Part shown: one piece after another, positions 11,288 to 23,377 of the stretch | Layout: each line of letters begins with the position of its first letter | Numbering within the stretch: position 1 is the stretch's first letter | Assembly (NCBI GenBank): GCA_003833135.1 | Contig: QZLH01000260.1 | Location: 10,240 to 74,239 of the forward strand | Direction: 5' to 3' | DNA length: 64,000 bases | Source: Oehlia diaphana | Taxonomy: Eukaryota; Glomeromycota; Glomeromycetes; Glomerales; Glomeraceae | The notes under the pieces: model-generated | The model's input: only the letters and a program-made list of their open reading frames with translations | The model's database searches: none | What the model was told of the DNA's origin: nothing | Translations under genes and position numbers: made by a program

Positions 11288-12574
11288 TATTATTTATGGT
11301 CTTTGTATTATTTTACTTTACTCATTATTTGATAAATATATTAAATAAATAAATATTTCTTATAACTGGTATCCGTTATTGTTCAAATATAATGGGATAT
11401 ATAAATCTACTACAATGTGGATTACTAATTTAATGATTAATTTTCTTCCTATACTTATTGAAACGAGATTATGAGTTTATCATATTAAGTGCGTAAAATA
11501 TTAAGGAATATTGTGAATTTGAAGAATTAATTAAAAGAATAGGTCTTTTTATAATACTTTTAGTTGTACAAACTCTGTGATACAAAGCAAATTAGAATTT
11601 TATCACTTTATTTAAAAAAAAGGTGAAAAAAAATCAAATCCTATTAAAAACTTAATGTTATAATATTTTTCTGTTCCCTTTTGAGCCTAAAATAAAGAAT
11701 TAAGTTATTAAAATTATCAAATTCAATGTGAAATTTTCATGATGTATGATGAATATAGTAGGCCTTTAGTGAAACGAGTTAAATTGGGTGAAGTAGGTCA
11801 AGTTTTTTCGTATCGAGGCTGAAGTAAAAAATAGTCAGTTGGCACTATTGTGTGACAAGATTTTACAAATCTCCGACTCAAGTTTAAGCAGAAATTAACA
11901 AAAACTAACGAATAAAGAATTCGAAAGAGATTGAAATTTTGGTACTATATTGTATGATTAAATTCCATAACATCATTTTACCATATACCCTTATATTTTT
12001 ATTCCAGTTAGCATAATTATTATTTCTAACCGTTTGCTAGCTAGGATACATAATTTCATACCCTATAAATTATTTTTTCATTGCAATTAACTAAATTCTA
12101 ATATTATGTCGTTAAATTAAAAAATGAAGGCCGAATTCGGATGAGTTTGAATATCGTATGAGGTGCATCTAATAATTTTGTCTAAAAATAATAATAATAA
12201 CCGTTGAACTGACGTTAATACGCGTTCCGTTACCTATCGAAAAAAAATATATTTATAAGTTTTAAAGGATATAAGTTGATATGCCCTAGTTTGATCACGT
12301 GAAACCAATCATTTTTCTTTAAAATGTGCAAAAAATTCACGTAAAACGTAACAAAGAATTTTATATATACATAAAAAAAATTAAAATTTATTCACCTCAA
12401 CAACTTACAAGAAATCAATTCCTTTTTTTTTTTTTTTTTTTTTTGTATTTACTAAAAAAAATCCCAAAAAAATTTTTTTTGAAGAAATCTCGGAAAACTT
12501 CGCGACGGAAATTATCTCATTGAATGTGCATCAAATCTTACAAGAAAAATATCGTTATATAAAAATTTTTTTCA
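11288..12574. other. Intergenic, no gene seen
   Basis: AT-rich. Contains a TCACGTGA palindrome at 12295-12302 and T/A homopolymers at about 12421-12480. The 65-codon frame at 12326-12523 is low-complexity translation of those runs. Confidence 0.55.
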
Positions 12575-13470
12575 AATATAAACTAGGTTGTCTTTATGAA
12601 GTTGGATTGGGAGTTGAAAAAAATGGAGTTAAAGCATTTGAATATATATATTAAAAATCAGCTGAAAGAGAATATTTAGAAACTTGGCTTTTATATAATT
12701 GTGGTTATGGAACGGAAAATGATTTAAAAAAAGCTATTTAGTATTGATTTGAAAAGCAGTAAAATGGAAGTAGCCTTGCAAAATATAATTTAGCTAATGT
12801 TATGAAGGTGTGGATAGGAATATAAATAAAGTATTTGAATTCTATAAAGAATCAGCAGAAAAAATGAATATGTGGGCGCAGATTTTATTCTTGAATATTA
12901 CTATGTACACAGTGAAATTCGATAAACCGGATTTGGGCCTAAACCGGATTTTTTTGCTGGAACCAAATCACGTATATTAAAAAAGTTTCGATATACCGGA
13001 GTTTACTAGTAAAAGCTCGATATGGATCAATTTTCTAACCAGCTATAGTAAAAATGATTCGATAAACCGGATCACGTGACCATCAACCAATAAAATTTAA
13101 GAACGTGATGCGGTAAATCTTAATTTTGGCCAGAATTATGAAATCTTAATTCCGGCTGAAGTTATGTATTACTTTTATTTTCAATTAAAATTATTTTATA
13201 TTTATTTTCATGAAATCTATGACTTAAAACTAAGATGAAAAATTAAATTATGGCGTATATTAGTTTATTAACATGAAAATTTTTTGAAAATTCAGTATAA
13301 TATATTTTCACTATATCAAAAATTTTTCGCTAAACCGGATATCCTGATAAACCGGATATTTTTAGTGGAACCGATAGATCCGGTTTATCGAAATTCACTG
13401 TTAAATGGTATTGGAACCGAGGTTAATAAAGAAAAAAGAAAAAGATTTAAATTATTTAGTGAGGCGTAAA
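12575..13470 (+). pseudogene. Sel1-repeat pseudogene, split by a MITE
   Basis: 12580-12907 matches 10416-10757 of the BTB-Sel1 gene (GLYEVGLGVEKN, NCGYGTEND, SSLAKYNLA). Many small indels and stops occur, for example the TAA near 12652 and the TAG near 12738. After the insertion at 12908-13401 the homology resumes at 13402 with the matching NGIGTEVNKEK codons and ends near 13468. No start or upstream BTB remains. This is a broken third copy of the local Sel1 cluster. Confidence 0.85.
12908..13401. mobile_element. TA-flanked MITE (Tc1/mariner-pogo type) inside the Sel1 pseudogene
   Basis: Terminal inverted repeats CAGTGAAATTCGATAAACC at the left (from 12910) and its near-exact inverse at the right (to about 13400) are flanked by TA at 12906-12907 and 13402-13403. 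The intact paralogue reads TACTATGTAAATGG at the same position (near 10749), which gives the empty site. Total about 494 bp with repeated CCGGAT motifs at both ends and no transposase ORF. The interior holds a copy of the dispersed 'ATCTTAATTCCGGC' motif near 13143 and a TCACGTGA at 13072-13079. Confidence 0.85.
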
Positions 13471-14330
13471 ATTATATATATATTTTTTGTTTCTATTTCA
13501 ATAAAAAAAAAAATTTTTTTATTAAATAATCTTACGATATTTGCGACTGTTATTACTATGATCAAACTTTTGAATCAAAACATTTAAATTCGAAATATCA
13601 AGTACTCGTGCAGATGAGCATCATAGCCTTTTATAAGAGGTGTCCCATATTAACATTATTAATTCATTAAACAATGAATTGATAGAAGGTTCATCAATGA
13701 ATGGTAATGTAATGATGATAAAAATTATATTTCATGCTTAATAAAAAACTAGTATTAATAAAAAAAAATATCTTTTATTAATGTTATTTTTTTTTTACGA
13801 CGTAAAAATATTTATGATATTAAATATAATTCTGAGTTTTAAATCGAAGTAAAAATCATACTGAACTATACTTGGGTTAGATGTTTGTCTTCAAAGTATC
13901 TTATTTATATACATTTTATTAAGAGATTGTTTTTGCAAAATCCTGATAGCTGATGAAATTCTTTGAACAAAAATTAGGAAACTTTCATCGTCCAAAATTT
14001 TCAAGATAAAAATTTATTATCGTTCATTTTGTAGTTAATAAACTGTTTATGATAAAATACTTAAATTATAATATGGTTAATTTAAAAACTAATTTTTTAT
14101 AGATAATACAAATTGTTACTATTCTATTATATTGGAAATAATTCCTGCTCGAGCAAGTATAAAGGCTTTTGAAGGAATAACCCAACTATTAGTCTAAATA
14201 AATAATTTGATTTTCGACATTCAGCTGTTTCAGTTAACGTTATCATTTTTTTAAAGTGTAATTAAAGTTATTATGTAGTAAGTATATTATACATTTTTAC
14301 ATGTGTATTTTATTAGAGCATTAGTAATTA
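13471..14330. other. Intergenic, no gene seen
   Basis: AT-rich sequence between the Sel1 pseudogene and the hAT-like MITE. No coding or structural signal was recognised. Confidence 0.55.
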
Positions 14331-14338
14331 ATACAAAC

Positions 14339-14929
14339 TAGTGCTCTACATGAGCCGAGCCAGCTCGTGAGCTGGCTCAAGCTTTTCAAGCCGAGCCAAG
14401 CCAAGCCATGATTAAATTGGCTTGGTGGCTCACGAGCCGGCTTAGAAGAGCTCGAGCCAGTTATTAGGCTCGGCTCAAAAAGCTTGAGCCTGTAACGAAC
14501 TTAGCTCAAAAAGCTCGAGCTGGCTCACAAGCCAGACGAGCTATTATATAAAAAACGTTGCGAAAACGTTTATTTAATTAAAAAATAACGTTGTGTAAAC
14601 GTTATTTTTGTATTAATTTAATTAAAAATAGCGTTTTCGCAACGTTATTTTTAATAATTTGAAGCAAAAACGTTGCGAAAACGTTTATTTAATCAAAAAA
14701 TAACGTTTCGCAACGTTTTTTTAATAATTTAATGTAAAAATGTTGCGCAAACGTTATTTTTACATGATTTAATTAAAAATAACGTATCACAACGTTATTT
14801 TTAATAATTTGAAGTAAAAACGTTGCGAAACGTTTTTACTTTAATTTAAAAATAAATTTAAAGAAAAACGCGTTTTTTATGATAAAGCTCGAGCCCAGCT
14901 CGGCTCAAGCCGGCTCATGTAGAGCACTA
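14339..14929. mobile_element. hAT-like MITE, 591 bp
   Basis: The left end is TAGTGCTCTACATGAGCCG and the right end is its inverse. Both are flanked by the same 8-bp duplication ATACAAAC (14331-14338 and 14930-14937). An 8-bp target duplication and a TAGNG terminus are hAT characteristics. GAGCC/GGCTC subterminal repeats fill the first 190 bp. The centre holds repeated AACGTTGCGAAAACGTT-type palindromes. No transposase ORF, so it must be mobilised in trans. Confidence 0.88.
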
Positions 14930-14937
14930 ATACAAAC

Positions 14938-15360
14938 CTTCGTATAAAATTTGATTTTTTACTTGTAAGTTAACTTTTTTTGTATTTTGTTTAGAATAAA
15001 TTTTAGATATTATAAAAGTAAGTAAAACTCTATATCTCATGCTTAATGAACCAATTTTTTTATTTATATTTTTCAAATTACGACGGAAACATGTGGCAGG
15101 TACAGTACAACATAGGGAGAAGTTACGCTAATTCCTAAACTAAAATCACTCAAAGGCAAATTATATTATTTACGTACCATTATTATAAAATCATGATCAT
15201 GTGATATGTGATTATCACATGATTTACACACAGTGATCATGCGACATGTGTAAGTTTTAATTTGTGCGACAAACGGGAATTGCCGCTCCGAAATTCATAT
15301 ATGATGTAATTTTTTAGTAATTACGGTATCCCTTTTCTTTCTTCTCTCTTTTCATTTAAT
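14938..15360. other. Upstream region of the F-box-like gene
   Basis: No gene. A hairpin palindrome (15196-15223) lies upstream of the ATG. A pyrimidine-rich stretch (about 15330-15350) immediately precedes the start. Confidence 0.5.
15196..15223. promoter_or_regulatory. Palindrome upstream of the F-box-like gene
   Basis: ATCATGTGATA and its exact inverse TATCACATGAT are separated by 6 bases, about 140 bp before the ATG at 15361. The dyad could bind a dimeric regulator. The function is inferred only from position. Confidence 0.3.
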
Positions 15361-16983
15361 ATGGCATGTTCAAAATTTTTTTCAGGAGATTTGCCTGAGT
15401 TATTAAACGAAGTCATACAATATTTTCATTATGACTATAAAACATTACATTCATGCATATTAGTTAATAGATTATGGTGTCGTTTAGCAATTCCATTATT
15501 ATGGGAAAATCCATTTTCAATTAAATTCCCTAAAAATTATCGTTTTATTGAAATTTATTTGCATAATTTAAGTGATGATGTTAAAACAAGATTAAATGAA
15601 TATAAAATCCATAATGGCATATTTCTTTCAAATACTTTATTTAATTATCCTAAATTTATTCAATGTTTAGATACACATAATGTTTATAATTCTATTGAAA
15701 TTTGGGCATCTACAATTGAAGAGAAACATTCCAACTATTCACCTTCACAAATGTCAAACTTTACAAACCTTATTTTTAGATCATTATTTCTAATATTCAT
15801 TGAAAATGAAGTAAATTTGCATAGTTTTAAAGTTATGGCTGATTATGAAGAATATAAATGTTTTGATGCGGCTTTTGAATTAATTTTACAAAATCCGAAT
15901 TTCGTTCATAATATTAAAGATTTAACACTTGATTTTGATGATGATATAACTGATAATGTAAGAAAATTTATAGGATTTCTCTGCTCTAATTGCAATTCGA
16001 TTTCATCACTTTATTTTCAATTTACATTTACATGTCAATATTATCCAACAATTGAAAAAAAACTATCACAAATGATTAAGTTTCAAGAAAACCTTAAAAA
16101 GATTTCATTTTGTTATAATTATAATCCCCCTTTATATCTACTATTATCATCTAATTGTTCAAACACATTAAATACAATTATATTTCATTATATTGATTTT
16201 AAAAATATGAATGTTTTAAGTGAAGTATTTAATCAATTGAATGTTTTAGAATCAATTCATATTGTTTATTGTTCTTCTCTAGATTCTAAATTTATTCAAC
16301 AAATTTATAATATTATAAAACCATTTAAATTAAAATCTTTATTTCTGAATCATGTGGATGAATTATTATTAGAACCGTTAATACAAAAATCTGGAAATTA
16401 TTTAGAAAATTTTGGAATTGACAAATGTGAATTTCAACAATTAATACAATCACTTAAATTATATTGTAACAATATAAAATTGTTATATTTAACTATTGGG
16501 CGAGATTATCAGAATATTAATTTATTATTAGATTTAATTAAAAAGTTGAGACAAAATCTTAATTATCTTATAATCAATTCCAGTTACCTTACTACTAATA
16601 AAAATATTGAAATTAGTCAAATTATATTACAAAATCTAGGACAAATTCTTCCTTTTAAATTAGAATATTTGAATTTGGACCTTGCATTTACTAAAGGAAG
16701 TGATTTAGAAATATTCTTAAAAAATTCCCAAAATACTTATACCAATAAATTGTTAATTAAAAATACAAAGAATTTTGAAAGTCAAGATATTTTACCCTAT
16801 ATAAAAGAATATATAGTGAAAAAGAAAAGAGTTAAATATTTATGTATTTTAGAATCTCTTTATAGAATAGATAAAGATTTTTATTCTTTTAAAGATAAAG
16901 CAAAGGAATTTCAATTACATGATATTCAAGTTCTAAATTATAAAGACTTTGATATTTATGATTATATAAAAGAAGCTTATTAG
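15361..16983 (+). CDS. F-box-like protein with leucine-rich body
   Basis: This single-exon protein has 540 residues. Residues about 10-50 (LPELLNEVIQYFHYDYKTLHSCILVNRLWCRLAIPLLWENPF) fit the F-box-like head common in mycorrhizal fungi. That head has a leading LPE, an LVNRxWC core and an LLW end. The F-box would bind SKP1 in an SCF ubiquitin ligase. The remainder is Leu/Ile/Asn-rich with irregular LKSLFLNHV, LKLLYLTIG and LEYLNLDLA segments, a likely degenerate LRR solenoid for substrate binding. No membrane segment or catalytic motif is seen. ATG at 15361 follows a TTTTCATTTAAT leader and is the only sensible start. It has no local paralogue in this window. The substrate is unknown. Confidence 0.82.
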   Translation: MACSKFFSGDLPELLNEVIQYFHYDYKTLHSCILVNRLWCRLAIPLLWENPFSIKFPKNYRFIEIYLHNLSDDVKTRLNEYKIHNGIFLSNTLFNYPKFIQCLDTHNVYNSIEIWASTIEEKHSNYSPSQMSNFTNLIFRSLFLIFIENEVNLHSFKVMADYEEYKCFDAAFELILQNPNFVHNIKDLTLDFDDDITDNVRKFIGFLCSNCNSISSLYFQFTFTCQYYPTIEKKLSQMIKFQENLKKISFCYNYNPPLYLLLSSNCSNTLNTIIFHYIDFKNMNVLSEVFNQLNVLESIHIVYCSSLDSKFIQQIYNIIKPFKLKSLFLNHVDELLLEPLIQKSGNYLENFGIDKCEFQQLIQSLKLYCNNIKLLYLTIGRDYQNINLLLDLIKKLRQNLNYLIINSSYLTTNKNIEISQIILQNLGQILPFKLEYLNLDLAFTKGSDLEIFLKNSQNTYTNKLLIKNTKNFESQDILPYIKEYIVKKKRVKYLCILESLYRIDKDFYSFKDKAKEFQLHDIQVLNYKDFDIYDYIKEAY

Positions 16984-19518
16984 TTATTTATGCAATTTAG
17001 ATTAATTCAAATATTGAAATTTTACGCTTAAGAATTTAAAATTCGTCCCCTTTATTATATTTTAGCTGAAATATAACAACTTGAAAATTTTAATAAAAAA
17101 GAAATAGCAAAATAATATATAAGTGAATTATTTAAATTAGAATACATTTAATCAAAAGAATTTATATATGGTTATTTTTTAAATTAATGATAAATGAAAA
17201 TTATTAAACCTTTTATATTTATCTTCAAAAAAAAAAAAAAAAAATGAATTTTCAATTTCTAAACTTTTTAGTTGGTTTATTAAAAAAAAAAATATTTGAA
17301 TTTTAATATTTTATTGACTGTTTTCATCCATTTTTTAAACAGTACACGGACTTCCATTCTTAATTGTAAAACATAATGATAATTATAAAAGGCTCACTTA
17401 TAAAGTTTACTATTCGGAATTAATAGTGAAAATTGTGAACTAAATCTTTTGAAATTGTAAAATAGTGTATCATAAAAATAACAAGATACTCAGTTTCTTA
17501 ATATATTTATAGGAGTTGTATTTATAAATAATTTCTGCAAATTGTCCGCGCAAATTATTTGGGATTTTAATATGTAAAATATTAATTATTGTAATTTAAA
17601 TTTTAAATGTTCCTAATGACATAATGTATATTTAATCAAACTATAATTTTTCTATGGAGTTATTAGGCACGGAGTATTCAATACAAGTAATATAAAGTAA
17701 TGCAATAATTGAAATATGGAGGTATTGGCTACGCAATAGCACTCATTTATCAATATGATAGATAACGGGGTAGTCTTATGTGATCATAATAAATTAATCA
17801 ATATTGCTCATATTCGGCATGTGGCAATAAATTGACGTAACATTGGATGCGCGATATACTAAGTTTATCAAAATTTAGTATAGTCTAGTAAACTTTCATT
17901 ATTCAAGATTTTTGTGTTGTCTAGTACCTATACGATAAATGAACATTTTCTTATTCCGAAAATTCAGAAAATTTTTAATAGGGCGTAAATTTTATTATTG
18001 AAAATTTTTGTGTAGTATTTATTATTTCATTTCATTAATAGAATTAATACATATAAATATAAATAAATTATTGAATATTTCTTTTGGTTGATCAATTCTA
18101 AATAGACTTATATCTTTCAGTTGTTCTTTACTTTAGGATATCTCATTGTATCAAAGAGTTTAAGTGCATATGACTTTTGAGGTTCCTGAAGATCATGAAT
18201 TTGTTGGAAAATTAACCTTTATTAATATACGATCATTTTTACTCATTTTAGAAAGAATATTTCGTACGTGAGTGTTACTTCATCCATTTGGCTAAGAATT
18301 TTGTGAATTGCACTAGGTCGTGTATTTTTTTTGTCGATTCAAAGTTATCTGATGTAGATGATGTCTTTGCTTGGAAAGTTTGGCATACTTTGATAATTTA
18401 AATCTTTCATCTAAATAAACTTTAAATAACAAAATCATCGCTTTCATGATATAAATAAACTTTTTAATATTTTCTAATTTTTATTATAAAGTAATATTTC
18501 AAAACTATTCTCTTATTTTTTGCTAATATATAATGCATGATAAATTGTGTGTCTATATGTTGAATTTTGCAAAGCATTAAATTGTCTAATAAATTATAGG
18601 GTATTGTTTAATAATTTCGGTATGATATAGTGTAGCAGTTATGGTTTGGTTGTTTATTTACAGTTAGACATCAATAATTACTGGTCTGACAATCTAATTT
18701 ACTAATTTTGCTGTGTGTATATATTATTATTCCTAAAGTACAGATATGATACGAAACCAAATATATAAAGGTCGTACTTGTAATAACACAAGCAAAATTG
18801 CGTCCAACTGATAATTAAAGGTAAAGAAGTTGAAATTGCACAAATAAAAGAAAAAGATAAGTAAGTAGTTTATAAAAATAAAAAATTTATTATAAATTCA
18901 CTAAAATTTTTATGTAGTAAAAATTCACTAAAAGATTGACTTTTTTTATAATACTAGGAAAACGGAAACCGTTGAGAGTCCGTCGCTTAATACGATTAAT
19001 AGTAACAATAATTTACATATATATATAAATGGTTACAAAAATGTGACAAAATGTTACAAAGTGTGTTGCTAAAAATAAAGCATTACAAAAAATGTGATAC
19101 AAAACATAAAAGGAAATAAGTAGGGGCTAAATTATAGTGACGTAAGGTAGAAGGAAGGAAAAATACATGGGTTAAACCGGTACTACAAATTTATCCTTCG
19201 CGTCTAAGTTATTATAATTTTTTTTTAAAAAATCCATTGTAATAATTCAATGATTAACTTTTTATAGGACCTATATTTCCAAAAATATAATCTTAATCCG
19301 CTGTGTCACGTATGCAATTATGCAGTATCATGTGTGACTATAGAATTCTTTATAGAATTCTTGCCAACATTTCCTAGAAATTTGTATTCCTATTAGAAAT
19401 TGTGTACAGAATTCGAAAAAAGAATTCTTTGTTTAATTAAAACATATCTGATATATATTAGGAAGCAGTTTTCCTAGACTAAAATTAAAAAACTAATTTT
19501 TTTTTTTTATAAAAAAGC
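16984..19518. other. Intergenic, with weak coding remnants
   Basis: Mostly AT-rich spacer. On the minus strand, about 18100-18440 gives broken frames such as LKDISLFRIDQPKEIFNN, which may be an old gene. On the plus strand about 18825-18860 reads IKGKEVEIAQIKEKDK and then meets a donor-like GTAAG-less end. Neither is assignable. A Helitron-like 3' end lies at 18954-18973. Confidence 0.4.
18954..18990 (-). mobile_element. Helitron-like 3' end (hairpin plus CTAG), truncated
   Basis: Read on the minus strand, AACGG-TTT-CCGTT forms a 5-bp hairpin followed by TTCCTAG and then T. The same end occurs at 23355-23377 and 47856-47875. A CGGACT block next to it (about 18977-18982) matches the subterminal block of the element at 47676. 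The rest of the element is not recognisable. Confidence 0.45.
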
Positions 19519-21141
19519 ATGGAACAACCAACAAACTCATCAAACAATACATGTTTAATTCAACCAACACAAACCATTATTGAATCAAAATATAAAAGAA
19601 GTAAATGTCCCGAATGTAACAAAAGAAGGAAACCTTTAGATGAAAGCCATCAGATTTGTCACGTTTGTTACAAAATAAAGATGGTATATAAGTACGGATC
19701 AAGTGGAAACAAAATTATTGATGATTTTATCAGATATACACAAATCAATCTTGTTAATGTAAACGGGAAAATGGAATATGTTCCTTATGAACAATTCATA
19801 AATATAGAATTTATTGCTGAAGGAGGTTTTAGTGAAATTTATAAAGCTACTTGGATTGATGGCCCAGTTATTAATTATAGTAACAAAAAATATATTCGTT
19901 CCCAATATAATACAGTTGTCCTCAAAAAAATTAATGATTCTAAAAATATCACATCTAAGGAGTTGAACGAGGTACAATACATATTATGCCGTTTAATCAA
20001 CAAACCTTATCATTAATAAGATTAATAAGCTTTCTTCATTTTAGCTCAAGATATTTTATGATTATTCATCAAAAAATAAAGATGATTATTATATTGCCAG
20101 ATATTTTGGAATTACTCATGATCCTAATTCTCAAGATATCATGATTATCATGCCATATTATGATTCAGGTGACTTGAAACGTTACATCACTAAAGATTTT
20201 TTTAATATTAACTGGGATGAAAAGCTATGGAGATTATTAGGTATAGCAATTGGACTTGGTCAAATACATAAATTAAATATTATTCACAGAGATTTACATA
20301 GTGGAAATATCTTTACTGGTAAATATGATTCCATGTTTATAGGCGATCTGGGAATTAGTAAATCTGCAACTGAATCTACAGATAATACAAATGAAAATTA
20401 TGGTATTATTCCTTATATGGCACCAGAAATTTTTCAAGGACAGAAATATACCGAAGCTTCAGATATATATAGTTTTGGAATGATTATGTGGGAGTTAATG
20501 ACAGGTAGAAGACCTTTTTGGGATCGAAATCATGATACGGAACTTATTATTGATATTTGTGATGGTTTACGACCGCCAATTGTCACGAATGCACCTGAAG
20601 GATATATTGAATTAATGGAAGAATGCTGGCATTTGGATCCAAGTAAAAGGCCATTGATTACTGATATAAATAACGGAATTATGATATTGACAAATAATGA
20701 ACGGAACAAAATATATAATTCAAGTAAAATTATAGAATCACCAGATATTGGACCTGTACCAAAAAGTAATCCAGGTGCCATTTATAAGAGTAGATCTTTA
20801 AGTGCCATGATTAATTCTGCAATGTCTTTAAGGAGTTCAAGAAGTCAATCCATTAATTTAGGAAAATTCAAAAGAAGGTTTGAGGATGATTTAATCGAAG
20901 ATAGTAATGATAATGGTAAGATACTTGTAAATCGCAAATAAATTTAATTGATAAACTTTATTAAATTATTGCTTACTAGTTAAAAAATATGTCTAGGTCA
21001 AAGTATTAAAAGAGAAAAATTGTATGAAAATGAAGGTAATTACATTTTCGTAAAAATATATCAAATTCATAATTTAATTTATTAAAATCGTGTAAATATT
21101 CTTTAGATTATCTTACAAAAGAAATCGACTTAGATATTTAA
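19519..21141 (+). CDS. TKL-like Ser/Thr protein kinase with N-terminal zinc ribbon (4 exons)
   Basis: Exons 19519-19971, 20045-20915, 20997-21035 and 21107-21141 join in frame to 465 residues. All introns are GT-AG. Residues 30-50 carry a CPEC...CHVC zinc-ribbon-like motif. The kinase domain starts near residue 97 with the loop AEGGFSEIY, lysine K136 in VVLKK, HRDLHSGN at 232-239, DLG at 252 (in place of DFG) and APE at 277-279. It ends at ECWHLDPSKRP near residue 345. The Ser-rich tail carries SxxSLRSSRSQS. The last exon gives DYLTKEIDLDI and stops at TAA 21139-21141. Relative to paralogues, an extra T in GATATTTAATAATAATG appears to cause this stop, because a donor (GTATGT at 21150) and a further exon at 21228-21267 still follow. 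It is a close relative of the pseudogene at 1965-3490 and the partial gene at 63380. The substrate is unknown. Confidence 0.87.
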
Positions 21142-21227
21142 TAATAATGGTATGTAAGCATACTTTTATGTATACTGTAAACGAAAACTCTTTGTTAATA
21201 TTATAAGTCTAGAAACTAGGAAATACC

Positions 21228-21267
21228 AAGGAAATTGATTTCGATATCGATACTAAAATTTATTAAG
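21228..21267 (+). pseudogene. Untranslated last tail exon of the kinase gene
   Basis: After the acceptor ACTAG the sequence reads, in the phase left by the previous exon, GNTKEIDFDIDTKIY and a TAA. It matches the second tail exon at 1826-1865 (minus). The one-base insertion at 21136-21139 puts a stop before it, so the protein of this allele would not include it. A sequencing error in the T run would restore it. Confidence 0.55.
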
Positions 21268-23193
21268 TAATTTTTCTTTTTTAAACATGATCATTGTCAC
21301 TATAAACAATTGGTTATATATCAAGTATTATAGTAAATTCATTTATTATTTGTAGTCTTAAATTTATATCACAGTATATTTATATTTCAGTTTAAAACAT
21401 GTATTTATTTTTTATTGCATCTTTTTTCAAAATTTTCATTTATATATTTACAGCTAATAGCTAATTTCAAAAAAGGTCGGGACACTTAGCAAAATTTAAA
21501 GAACTGAAATATTCGGTAAAGCTTGATAAAATAAAAATTATACGCTATTTTTGAAGTACTGTTCCAAGGATGGTGTATAATTTTATCTTATTTTGAGCAA
21601 ATAAGCTGTAAGAAATAAAATTGCCATCGTCAGTGTCACGTGATTTTAGTAATATATAATTTGTCACATCGCGTCATACCCTCCTATGTTTCCGTTTTTT
21701 AGTACGAGAAATCTCATTTGTCGGTATCATAATTTCAGCCAATTTTATAATTCCGGCCAAAATTATAAATCATGTGCCATCAGCGATGATCGCCGCCGGC
21801 GATAGATAAACTCCTCTCGTTTAAATGCATAAATACATAGATTTAACATATGAACTAAATGAGTCAAATCAAAACTTTATTATTAATTCTCATTAGTATG
21901 CAACGTAATTCTTATGATTGATATGTCAAAGGAATTATTTGCATTCGAGTACTACTTCTTTATTTAAAAATTATATCAAATGCTTCCGCATTCCAAGAAA
22001 TTACTCGAAGTTGATTATTGACCTCTAATATAAAATCTCCTTAATAACAAAATTTGTCAATAGAAGAAAAATGCTAAAATCATTACATACAATTCTATTC
22101 ATTTATAGCAATAAAAAAAATACTATGTTTAAATTTATCTAATCTATCAAACCAATTTGAGATTAATTCAGTATGATAATTTCGAATCTATGCTTTTTAG
22201 GAATAATTTCTTTGCTTGATTTTACCAACTTCATAGTAATATTGTATTATTTGAGTAAACTTTGTGATATTTTAATAAAAAGTTAAAAACTTACTGTCAT
22301 CACACTATTGCTGGAGCAATTTCCTAGCTAGGGCTAGGAGGGTTATAATATCATTGTTAATAAAAGATTAAAATAACAAAAAAATGATGTAAATATTGTA
22401 ATTATTCATAAAAGATCAGGTGTAATATTTAACATTTTAGACATAAACAGCTTACCGCGTTACTATGCTATGCTATTATTTTAAATTTTTATTTGATGTT
22501 ACATATTTTTAGTAATATCTAAATAATTCGTCGATGCTTCAGATGCTCCAATGGTCTTACTACTAGTTCTAGTGTCTACCCGTACAAAAAAATAGTTTAA
22601 TATCACTATTGTAGAGGCTGAAATTACCTAGCGAAATTATTAATTTTGGGGCGCAGTGTTATATTTAATTTAAGTGTATAAAATTTTATGAGTATTTTAT
22701 TTATTGCGGTCCAGAATGGCCTTAACCTATCAATAATTGGGATTTATAAGGTCAGGAATGGAGATTTAGCATCTAGTAGGTAATTGGTAGATATTTGGGG
22801 ATTAATTGTGACGATGGGCAGTAGTTGATCAAGACTAATAAGGGACTTCATAGGATTACTTATAATACCAAATAATTCATATGAGTCATTATTTTAGTAA
22901 TTATTGATTTGATTGGTTTCTTTAGTTTGTGAACTTTATATAAATATATCTCAAATCGAATTTAGAATTTTTGGCTAAAAATTATTTTCTTTTTTTAAAT
23001 TTTTCATTTTATCATTATCTTTATATTTTTATTATGGAACTCGGGAATTGTTATAATTTTTATCAAATTTATAATAAAATTTACTTTAGCATATGACGCG
23101 ATTACGTATCGTCGTATCGATCACGATGAATGTGATCCCGTGACATTTGTCACACATTGAGTGCGATCACGTGACAAATTGTGCATTATTATT
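21268..23193. other. Intergenic, no gene seen
   Basis: AT-rich. Contains a TCACGTGA at 21636-21643, a copy of the dispersed AATTCCGGCC motif near 21755, and a slightly GC-richer block at 22690-22860 that matches nothing recognised. Confidence 0.5.
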
Positions 23194-23377
23194 GTCCGAA
23201 GCGTTAGCGAAGGACTATTTACTGTACTGAACTAGCAAAAATTGTTTTAACCCCATTTTTATCCCTGTCACAATCGACAATTTTATTTCCTTTTACCTAT
23301 TTGACTTCTAAAATATGTCAAATAAATAAAACACGTAACACTTGCGAATTATGCAACGGAAGGTTTCCGTTTCCTAG
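23194..23377 (+). mobile_element. Non-autonomous Helitron-like element
   Basis: It begins GTCCGAAGCGTTAGCGAAGG and ends with a perfect 7-bp hairpin (AACGGAA, loop GGT, TTCCGTT at 23355-23371) followed by TCCTAG and a T. The start and end motifs are shared with the element at 47676-47875. Hairpin plus CTRR-type end is the Helitron signature. Two stem positions differ from the other copies while pairing is kept. No target duplication is expected or seen. Confidence 0.6.
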
